Shown here: one piece after another, positions 1-5,595 of the stretch
How positions within the stretch are numbered: position 1 is the stretch's first letter
How the letters are laid out: the number at the start of each line of letters is the position of its first letter
NCBI GenBank assembly: GCA_964461835.1
Contig: CAYWVO010000080.1
Span: 1-6,945 of the forward strand
DNA from: CAYWVO01 sp964461835
Lineage (GTDB): Bacteria; Zixibacteria; MSB-5A5; WJJR01; JAJRUJ01
DNA length: 6,945 bases
Direction of reading: 5' to 3'
Notes under the pieces: generated by a model
Seen by the model: the letters and a program-made list of their open reading frames with translations, nothing else
Databases searched by the model: none
What the model was told of the DNA's origin: nothing
Made by a program: the position numbers and the translations under genes

Positions 1-227
1 TTGACTACGTTATCACAGTCTGCTCCGATGCTGACCAGAACTGCCCGATATTCCCCGGCAATGCCGTCAAAATTCACCATGGCTTTGACGATCCGCCGCG
101 ACTGGCTAGATCCGCGAAGACCGAAGAAGAGGCATTATCACACTACCGTCGCGTTCGGGATGAGATTAAAGAATTCGTGATGACATTACCTGAGTCTCTT
201 CACAAGATTTCAGGGCCGTGCGCATGA
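1..227 (+). CDS. arsC: Arsenate reductase, thioredoxin-coupled ArsC type (C-terminal fragment, 5' end outside window)
   Basis: The frame is open from the window's left edge (first full codon at 3) to the TGA at 225-227, giving about 74 residues. It carries VCSDADQNCP, the paired-cysteine segment that in the staphylococcal pI258 ArsC family holds the two resolving cysteines (Cys82/Cys89 there). This is followed by HHGFDDPP, matching the family's WGFDDP general-acid loop, and by the C-terminal helix YRRVRDEIKEFV. In this family an N-terminal CX5R cysteine attacks arsenate, the oxidation is passed along the cysteine pair, and thioredoxin reduces the final disulfide; the product is arsenite. The N-terminal CX5R loop would lie upstream and cannot be checked. 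Its stop overlaps the start of the next gene (ATGA, 224-227), so the two are probably translationally coupled in one ars operon. Family assignment is firm; arsenate rather than phosphotyrosine specificity is inferred from the cysteine pair and the acr3 neighbour. Confidence 0.9.
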   Translation, partial: DYVITVCSDADQNCPIFPGNAVKIHHGFDDPPRLARSAKTEEEALSHYRRVRDEIKEFVMTLPESLHKISGPCA

Positions 228-673
228 AACAAAACGTACTATTTCTCTGTACCGGCAATTCGTGCCGCAGCCAGATAGCGGAAGGATTCCTGCGGAAGTA
301 CGCGGATGACCGTTTCACGGTCTACAGCGCGGGGCTTGATCCTCGTTCCGTTCACCCCATGGCTATTCGGGTCATGGACGAAATCGGCATAGATATCTCC
401 GGTCAGCAGTCCAAAGGCGTGGATACCGTACTCGGCAAACAGTCGTTCAAGTATGCGATATTTGTGTGTCAACAGGCCGAGGAAAACTGTCCCAGCATCT
501 ACCCGTTTGCCCTTGAAAGGCTGTCGTGGCCGTTTGAGGATCCCGAGGTCTTTGAAGGCAACGATGCAGATAAGCTGAACAAGTTCCGTGATGTACGGGA
601 TCAGATAGCCGGGAGAATCCAGGAGTGGCTCAAGTCGCTGACTGATAGCGTTGAGAACATCTCACGCCTTTAA
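224..673 (+). CDS. arsC: Second arsenate reductase / low-molecular-weight phosphatase-fold protein (ArsC-like)
   Basis: A 149-residue cytoplasmic protein of full family length. The N-terminus has the phosphate-binding loop CTGNSCRSQ (Cys9 nucleophile, Arg15), the hallmark of the LMW protein tyrosine phosphatase fold as used by thioredoxin-coupled ArsC. Cys82 and Cys89 (VCQQAEENCP) sit where the redox-relay cysteines of pI258 ArsC lie, and WPFEDP (Asp106) matches the general-acid loop. The complete Cys9/Cys82/Cys89 set supports arsenate reduction to arsenite. I chose ATG at 224 rather than GTG at 218 because it gives the usual short N-terminus before the beta-strand VLFLC, overlaps the upstream stop (ATGA), and has AGGG at 212-215 eight bases before it. 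It is a divergent tandem paralogue of the upstream ArsC: the cysteine-pair loop reads QQAEEN instead of SDADQN, and a longer acidic stretch follows the DP motif. It could have a different substrate or reductant. It is followed 23 bases later by acr3. Confidence 0.88.
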   Translation: MKQNVLFLCTGNSCRSQIAEGFLRKYADDRFTVYSAGLDPRSVHPMAIRVMDEIGIDISGQQSKGVDTVLGKQSFKYAIFVCQQAEENCPSIYPFALERLSWPFEDPEVFEGNDADKLNKFRDVRDQIAGRIQEWLKSLTDSVENISRL

Positions 674-682
674 GTTAATTAT

Positions 683-688
683 GAGGAG
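683..688 (+). promoter_or_regulatory. Ribosome binding site of acr3
   Basis: GAGGAG lies eight bases upstream of the ATG at 697, in the 23-base gap after the ArsC-like gene. It fixes the acr3 start and suggests that the permease is translated independently of the upstream coupled pair. Confidence 0.75.
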
Positions 689-696
689 ATGAAAAT

Positions 697-1770
697 ATGA
701 CAGCAGATGGATCAGTTGTCAAAAGACTTGGATTTCTTGACCGTTTTCTTACGGTATGGATCTTCGCGGCCATGGCCATCGGTGTGGCGGCTGGACACTT
801 TTACCCAGGTATCGCCGGATTCTGGGACGAATTCTCGGTAGGGACGACCAATATACCTATCGCTATCGGTCTGATTCTCATGATGTACCCACCGCTTGCA
901 AAGGTACGTTATGAAGAGATGGGACGAGTTTTCCGCAACTACAAGATACTGCTCTTGAGTCTGGTCCAGAACTGGGTTATTGGACCCATTCTTATGTTTG
1001 TCCTGGCGGTCGTTTTCCTGTCCGGATATCCTGAATACATGGTTGGGCTGATAATGATAGGCCTTGCCCGATGTATCGCCATGGTGATCGTCTGGAACGA
1101 TCTGGCTGATGGAGACCCGGAATATGCTGCTGGACTGGTAGCCTTCAATTCGGTCTTTCAGGTACTGTTTTATTCAGTATTCGCTTGGATCTTCGTAACC
1201 AGGTTGCCACCTCTTTTTGGACTTGAAGGAGTAGCCGTAGATGTAACGATCGGCCAGATCGCAGAGAGTGTCTTTATTTATCTTGGGATTCCGTTTCTTG
1301 CCGGTATGCTGACGCGGTTAATGTTGGTGAAAGCCAAGGGGAAGGACTGGTACCATCGCGAATTTGTGCCGAGAATTAGCCCGATCACTCTGATAGCCCT
1401 GCTGTTCACGATCCTGGTGATGTTTTCACTGAAGGGCGAACTGATAGTGAAAATCCCAATGGATGTCGTCCGCATCGCCATCCCGCTGTTGATCTACTTT
1501 GTCGTAATGTTCCTGGTCAGTTTCTTCATGAGTACGAAGGCCAAGGCAGACTATGCCAAGGCTACGACCTTGAGCTTCACGGCGGCATCCAATAACTTCG
1601 AACTGGCCATTGCCGTAGCCGTGGCGGTCTTCGGCATTAACTCCGGTGTGGCCTTTGCGGCAGTTATCGGCCCGCTGGTTGAAGTCCCAGTACTCATAGG
1701 ACTGGTAAATGTGGCACTCTTCTTCCGGAGGAAGTACTTTGCCGGGGGCGACGCAGAGCTGCAGACTTAA
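697..1770 (+). CDS. acr3: Arsenite efflux permease, Acr3 family
   Basis: A 357-residue polytopic inner-membrane protein with about ten hydrophobic segments, the normal size and topology for Acr3 (BASS/BART superfamily). It would export As(III), using the proton-motive force, after the ArsC proteins have made it. Diagnostic motifs are visible: MYPPLAKVRYEEM (63-75), QNWVIGPILM (91-100), the segment IGLARCIAMVIVWNDLA (121-137) with the conserved transport cysteine at Cys126, and the C-terminal pair SFTAASNNFELAIAVAVAVFG (about 293-313) and IGPLVEVPVLIGLV (324-337) with the conserved acidic residue Glu329. These correspond to the essential Cys and Glu reported for the Corynebacterium Acr3. The start at ATG 697 is supported by GAGGAG eight bases upstream. 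It is the last intact gene of the visible ars operon. The reading frame looks complete and undamaged. Confidence 0.95.
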   Translation: MTADGSVVKRLGFLDRFLTVWIFAAMAIGVAAGHFYPGIAGFWDEFSVGTTNIPIAIGLILMMYPPLAKVRYEEMGRVFRNYKILLLSLVQNWVIGPILMFVLAVVFLSGYPEYMVGLIMIGLARCIAMVIVWNDLADGDPEYAAGLVAFNSVFQVLFYSVFAWIFVTRLPPLFGLEGVAVDVTIGQIAESVFIYLGIPFLAGMLTRLMLVKAKGKDWYHREFVPRISPITLIALLFTILVMFSLKGELIVKIPMDVVRIAIPLLIYFVVMFLVSFFMSTKAKADYAKATTLSFTAASNNFELAIAVAVAVFGINSGVAFAAVIGPLVEVPVLIGLVNVALFFRRKYFAGGDAELQT

Positions 1771-1834
1771 TTTCAAGAGGTATCGGAATTGATAAAAAGG
1801 TAGCGTAGCCCTTTATTGAACATTTAACCGAACC

Positions 1835-1856
1835 TGGTCGTGTCAAGGCACGACCA
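1835..1856 (+). terminator. Hairpin downstream of acr3, possible ars-operon terminator
   Basis: A perfect 8-bp stem, TGGTCGTG pairing with CACGACCA, closes a six-base loop (1843-1848) 65 bases after the acr3 stop codon. No T-run follows on the + strand (CACGAAAGG), so it is not a classic intrinsic terminator. It could be Rho-assisted, act as a 3'-end stabiliser of the ars mRNA, or be incidental. Confidence 0.4.
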
Positions 1857-1980
1857 CACGAAAGGATACGCTGATGGCAAAGTAGACGAAGTCGCAGGTT
1901 GAAGCAAGGGGAATCGATGTGCCAGGTAAGGCGGGGATGACTGGGGATCTGGATATGATCGCCCGCGAGGGGCATATCAG

Positions 1981-2190
1981 ATGCTGGTGGCGGTGCTGGA
2001 AGCCGAGGTGACCTGGTTTTGGGGCAACAACGGTATGAGCGGCTGTCGTCAGGCGGCGGCGCTAATGCGTCGCGTGCTGGAAAACACCCGGTTCCAGCAA
2101 GGCGGCATATGGTTCCGGCGCATTGCCGGCGTGGCCATCTCCTGTTTGGGCGGATATTTCATCGTTCAGCCGTTTGTCGGAGGCGTTTAA
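1981..2190 (+). pseudogene. Short frame resembling the C-terminal end of a CcdA/ArsG-like membrane permease (possible remnant)
   Basis: The frame encodes 69 residues, and the last 30 or so look real: a basic, amphipathic stretch (AALMRRVLENTRFQ) leads into a single membrane segment, WFRRIAGVAISCLGGYFIV, ending QPFVGGV. That pattern, a charged helix then an Arg-Arg-x-x-Gly start to a final helix with a Gly-Tyr near its end, resembles the C-terminus of CcdA/DsbD-like permeases. ArsG-type organoarsenical permeases belong to that group and often follow acr3 in ars operons. The first half (MLVAVLEAEVTW) matches nothing I recognise, and upstream sequence in the same frame has stops. GAGGGG lies eight bases before the ATG, so expression of a small one-helix protein remains possible. 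The identification is a resemblance from memory, not an alignment. Confidence 0.35.
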
Positions 2191-2409
2191 ATCAAAACAA
2201 GTACCGGATGAAGAGGCTAATTGGATTTAGCTCAGCTTCACGGAACGACCTGCGACAAACTCGCAACTCGACTTGCAGTAGTCCCTATGGAAGGTAAATG
2301 GGAAAGTGATGTTGTCAGGATTCGCAGCCTGCCGGGGTCCACATGCTCTTTGATAGTTCATTGAATCACAACGGGTTTCGGTTAACAGCCGGAGAACGAG
2401 AACGGTTAT

Positions 2410-2449
2410 GAAGAGGGTTTCACCCGGGGAGCTTCTCCCAACGCTCTTC
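2410..2449. repeat. Nested imperfect inverted repeat
   Basis: An outer stem pairs 2410-2419 (GAAGAGGGTT) with 2440-2449 (AACGCTCTTC), nine of ten positions complementary. Inside it, GGGAG (2427-2431) pairs with CTCCC (2435-2439) around a three-base loop. It would form a compact branched or bulged hairpin in single-stranded DNA or RNA. It lies in non-coding sequence directly before a second inverted repeat; its function is unknown. Confidence 0.45.
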
Positions 2450-2450
2450 A

Positions 2451-2483
2451 AACTTGTTGTAAGCGCCTTATATTCAACAACTT
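2451..2483. repeat. Inverted repeat AACTTGTTG ... CAACAACTT
   Basis: The arms 2451-2459 and 2475-2483 are complementary at eight of nine positions, with a perfect TTGTTG/CAACAA core (2454-2459 with 2475-2480) and a 15-base spacer. It begins one base after the preceding nested hairpin. The arrangement resembles a binding or recombination site with two arms, but no recombinase or regulator is nearby to support that. Confidence 0.4.
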
Positions 2484-2680
2484 GCGAGACCGTGTCAATT
2501 CGCCACGCTAAGCCTTTGTGGTGTTGTGGGTTAGGTGGGCGTACATGTTCCTACCAAACTGCGCAGATCCAGAGGCAAGCCGATTCTCAGCGATATCAGG
2601 GTGGAAAATGCCTACGGAATGGCCGATTCTTCGGCGATTTATCTGGGAATTGGTGACCGTCAGAATTGCCTCTGAGACGC

Positions 2681-2716
2681 ACAAGAAACGGGGTCGGCCA
2701 AAGCTGACCGACCCCG
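2681..2716 (-). terminator. Intrinsic terminator of the S8 protease gene
   Basis: Read on the minus strand, the arms CGGGGTCGG and CCGACCCCG (2708-2716 with 2689-2697, 9 bp, ten-base loop) are followed by TTTCTTGT. The hairpin begins 28 bases after the protease stop codon at 2744-2746. A very GC-rich stem plus T-rich tail is the standard Rho-independent signal. On the + strand there is no T-run after the stem, so it appears to work for leftward transcription only. Confidence 0.85.
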
Positions 2717-2743
2717 GTACACACACTATCGGCAAATTACGAT

Positions 2744-5491
2744 TTACTTCATCAGCAGCATTTTCTTGGAATCCGAAAACTCCGGCGTGGTCAATCGATA
2801 CAAATACACGCCGGAGGCAACTGTATTGCCTCGGTCATCGAGACCGTCCCACCTGTAGCTGTGCGGGCCAGCCGGTAACACCTCACCGATAAGTTGTCGG
2901 ACAGATCGACCGAGAATATCGTATACTTCCAAATCCACGTGAGAATCATGCGCCAGGCTGAACGAGATGCTCGTTGACACGTTGAACGGATTCGGGTAGT
3001 TCTGAGCGAGGATGTGGGACTCCGGAACCCCCGCTGGTGATCCCGTCTTTTCACAGACCGGAATGACGGTTGTCCCGGTGTAGGGATAATTGCCGGTGGT
3101 GAATTCAACCACGTCACCAACAACACTGGTGTCCCCATAAACGTCGATGGCGAAGACAACCATGGTGTATGTTGTGTTCGTTTCGAGCTGCACCGTATCC
3201 ACTCCATTTTCTGATATATCGGCGTACCATGTGCTCAACCTTTCCTCACAACATTCGTACGTCGGCGGCGGGCACGGCCAGCAGTATTGGTAGGTAGTGC
3301 CATCACGGAAACGGACAAACCGTTTCTCCAACGTATTATCCGGCTGAAGGAGAGAGATCTCCGACTGGACGATGACGCAATTCGTCTTCTCTAATTCTGG
3401 TTCTCCTGCGGTCGGCTTCCCCAAGGGAACCTGATCGGGATCGATCATCAGCACCGTTCCGCTGACATCAACCGGTGGACGCGGCCGCGTCTTGATCGCG
3501 ACTGCATCAGAGACTGCGTTTTGCTGGTGAACCGTCCAGGGTTGAACTTTGAATGAATAGTCGGTACTCCCCCAAGCGTCGGCGAAGGGATACGACGAAT
3601 TGTTGCGGTCAAGTTCAATCGTTTCCCACACACCCCCGTCTTCCTGATAGTAAACGCGGTGACCCTGCTCGCTGCTGGTCTCGTCGGGCCAGTGCAGTAC
3701 TGCCGCGGCGTCCGGACTGTCGCGGTCGACCGTCAGTGTGGGAGGATTGAGTAACTCCTCACCGACCAGCGAAACAACTAGTTTGATATCATTGGCGAGG
3801 GGCCATTGCCCCCAATATGGACAGTCGTACCAAATAGCCCGAATAAGACACTTTTCGTCATCATACTCGAGGACTTCGCCGGACATGGCAGAGGTTATTG
3901 GTTCCGCAGCTTCGGCGCTGATGCTGGATCGTCCACGAACCCACGCACCGCCAAAATAGTAGAAATCCTTCGGATAGTAGAACCACTGAGTCAATTCATG
4001 TCGAGTGACCTCATAGTCTCCATAGGGATTACCGCGGATTCCATTCGCAGCCATCGTTGTTTCCACGACCGTTTCGGTCCAACCATCGGTGACTTCGTAA
4101 CGGGTAATGGCGTTCGGCAGTGTGATCATCCAGTACGCACTGTCGAGCTTGGGAAGCCCCCAGCCGGTCTCTTCATTCCACCCTGCGTGATACTCCATCG
4201 TATCCGCAGTGATTCGGAACAGGTTATAGATATCGTCGAAGTCGTCCAGTACATATCCTTGTTCAGTTCCGTAACTGTAGAGCAAGCTGGCAACGCCGGT
4301 TACCATCGCCGCAGCACAGGATGTACCCGTAGCCCAAGCATAGCCGAGCCAAGGATGGGGGATCACGACACTTGTCCCAACAGCAGTGAAATCGATCCAG
4401 TGACCTGAGCTGGAGTATAAACCTCCCGTACCCTGACCGTTCATTCCTGAAACTGCGACAGCTTGTTGATGCCCAGCTGGAAATTGGATCGGACTGCCTT
4501 CGTCGCCCATATTTCCACCCGATGCAATAACAATCCCTCCCGCCTGTCGCATATTAGCCAATGCTTCATGGAATAGGGCTGAATATACTAGGTTAGTATC
4601 TTCGTCGATAAATTTGAAACTGCAGTTAATAAATTGACAGCCATCAGCCCATGCTTCCGTTAGAGTTGCAGCATCCTGCGCATGATCCAAATCGCGATTA
4701 TACCAGTATGCATTACCTGCTGCTTGCCAATTAATCCCAGCCATTTTCCCTTCACCGTCATTGACTTCGGCCAAAAGTTGAGACATCACTTGGGTACCGT
4801 GGTAATGGAAATACCCAGTATCGGTTAGGATGTCCCGATCGTCAAGGTCCGGATGATCGACATCAACGCCGGTATCAATAATCCCGATTCGTACATCCGC
4901 GCTGCCGGTGTGAATAGCCCAGGCTTTCGGCAATTCCATTCGATACCAAAATCCCGGTCCATCTCCATTCAGTCCCCAATATCTTTTCTGGTCAGTCGGG
5001 TAAAGACTATCTGTCGGCTCAACAATGATCTCGAGTAAATCGGGATCGGCATGAATGCGAGACTCGGCCCAAATTCCAATTGAGCTCCGCAAGTACTCGG
5101 CAAAGTTTTGGCTCGACACTGATTCGGGGATCGTGATCTTATACCATTTGTGCATGAATGAAGTGCGCATGGCTTTACCGACTGTATTGTAACGCACAGT
5201 ATCTGAGGAATTGGCCAACATGAATGCCCGATTGATGTCGATTGCGTCATGCATGATACACGCCAACTCCAATTCTTCGCTAATTGTCCATGGGGTGACT
5301 TTTAATAATCCAATATCGGCAAATGGAATTGGTTCTGCCAGGCTATAGGGCATGTACAAGACGTCATCGGTTGCCTGGATCAGAACATAATTATCCTGTG
5401 CTTTTGTCTTTGCCGCAACGCAAACTATTACAAACACTATGACCGCCAACACGCTGGCCTGGCCGTTTCGAAGAACTCTATCGTACAACAT
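2744..5491 (-). CDS. Secreted subtilisin-family (S8) serine protease with Fn3-like and C-terminal FlgD/T9SS-type sorting domain
   Basis: A 915-residue exported peptidase. Residues 1-31 form a signal peptide (basic n-region, hydrophobic core VLAVIVFVIVCVA, likely cleavage near AKTKA). Residues about 33-165 look like an inhibitory propeptide. The S8 catalytic domain spans about 185-455: Asp206 in IGIIDTGVDVDHPDL, His231 in HYHGTQV, oxyanion Asn327 in ASGGNMG, and nucleophile Ser391 in TGTSCAAAM, so all catalytic residues are present. Residues about 455-575 are a beta-rich stretch I do not recognise. A fibronectin-III-like domain follows at about 582-668, then a second Fn3-like region with a cysteine cluster (Cys737, 740, 747, 748). 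Residues 825-915 are the C-terminal domain (ILAQNYPNPFN ... VYDILGRSVRQL ... WDGLDDRGN ... SGVYLYRL ... KKMLLMK) typical of secreted proteins in FCB-type phyla, where it often serves as a sorting signal or surface anchor. The start is supported by AGAGGTGA four bases upstream. Substrate is unknown. Confidence 0.92.
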   Translation of the reverse strand: MLYDRVLRNGQASVLAVIVFVIVCVAAKTKAQDNYVLIQATDDVLYMPYSLAEPIPFADIGLLKVTPWTISEELELACIMHDAIDINRAFMLANSSDTVRYNTVGKAMRTSFMHKWYKITIPESVSSQNFAEYLRSSIGIWAESRIHADPDLLEIIVEPTDSLYPTDQKRYWGLNGDGPGFWYRMELPKAWAIHTGSADVRIGIIDTGVDVDHPDLDDRDILTDTGYFHYHGTQVMSQLLAEVNDGEGKMAGINWQAAGNAYWYNRDLDHAQDAATLTEAWADGCQFINCSFKFIDEDTNLVYSALFHEALANMRQAGGIVIASGGNMGDEGSPIQFPAGHQQAVAVSGMNGQGTGGLYSSSGHWIDFTAVGTSVVIPHPWLGYAWATGTSCAAAMVTGVASLLYSYGTEQGYVLDDFDDIYNLFRITADTMEYHAGWNEETGWGLPKLDSAYWMITLPNAITRYEVTDGWTETVVETTMAANGIRGNPYGDYEVTRHELTQWFYYPKDFYYFGGAWVRGRSSISAEAAEPITSAMSGEVLEYDDEKCLIRAIWYDCPYWGQWPLANDIKLVVSLVGEELLNPPTLTVDRDSPDAAAVLHWPDETSSEQGHRVYYQEDGGVWETIELDRNNSSYPFADAWGSTDYSFKVQPWTVHQQNAVSDAVAIKTRPRPPVDVSGTVLMIDPDQVPLGKPTAGEPELEKTNCVIVQSEISLLQPDNTLEKRFVRFRDGTTYQYCWPCPPPTYECCEERLSTWYADISENGVDTVQLETNTTYTMVVFAIDVYGDTSVVGDVVEFTTGNYPYTGTTVIPVCEKTGSPAGVPESHILAQNYPNPFNVSTSISFSLAHDSHVDLEVYDILGRSVRQLIGEVLPAGPHSYRWDGLDDRGNTVASGVYLYRLTTPEFSDSKKMLLMK

Positions 5492-5494
5492 ACT

Positions 5495-5502
5495 TCACCT
5501 CT
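5495..5502 (-). promoter_or_regulatory. Ribosome binding site of the S8 protease gene
   Basis: On the minus strand AGAGGTGA ends three bases before the ATG at 5491-5489 (the AGGTG core is four bases away). It supports the chosen start, which also gives a textbook signal peptide. Confidence 0.7.
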
Positions 5503-5533
5503 AAAATAGACACTGGTTTGTAGACCTACCATC

Positions 5534-5556
5534 CGGCGGTCTGATATCAGCCGCCG
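5534..5556 (-). terminator. GC-rich hairpin between the lipoprotein and protease genes
   Basis: CGGCGG (5534-5539) pairs with CCGCCG (5551-5556), and the 10-base palindrome CTGATATCAG (5541-5550) lies between them with one bulged base. It sits 40 bases after the lipoprotein stop and 43 bases before the protease start codon. No T-run follows on the minus strand, so complete termination is doubtful. It may attenuate read-through, stabilise mRNA ends, or be a regulator site because its centre is a perfect palindrome. Confidence 0.4.
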
Positions 5557-5595
5557 TCATCGTTTAGAAGTGAAGAAGGCAATAGATTTTCAAAT

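Larger units (their letters stand above)
1771..2743. other. Intergenic region of about 970 bases between convergent units; no convincing intact gene
   Basis: The stretch separates the rightward ars operon from the leftward protease gene. Short open frames exist on both strands, but none has a full recognised domain together with a good start. Just after acr3 there is an AAGAGG at 1775-1780 followed eight bases later by TTG (1789), but that frame stops after four codons, which could be the beginning of a decayed downstream operon gene. The items that stand out are the hairpin at 1835-1856, the 69-codon frame at 1981-2190, the inverted repeats at 2410-2483 and the terminator at 2681-2716, each listed separately. 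I see no tRNA, rRNA, CRISPR array or transposase in it. Confidence 0.6.

Noticed and set aside
2344..2365. TGCTCTTTGATAGTTCATTGA resembles an rRNA boxA antitermination sequence
   Set aside because: There is no boxB, promoter, rRNA or CRISPR array next to it, and a match this short is expected by chance.
2508..2735. A 75-codon minus-strand frame downstream of the protease
   Set aside because: It spans the intrinsic terminator, has no recognisable domain and no good ribosome binding site.
1771..2743. Search for tRNA, group II intron, CRISPR or insertion sequence in the gene-poor gap
   Set aside because: No T-loop or acceptor stem pattern, domain V, regularly spaced repeats, transposase motifs or target-site duplications could be seen.
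2518..2892. A 124-codon + strand frame containing an AT-hook-like KKRGRPKL
   Set aside because: The motif is produced by the terminator stem, and the frame runs into the protease gene in antisense. It has a GTG start with no convincing ribosome binding site.
3806..4408. A 200-codon + strand frame opposite the protease gene
   Set aside because: It is fully antisense to a well-supported coding region, has no recognisable domain and reads as a codon-bias shadow.
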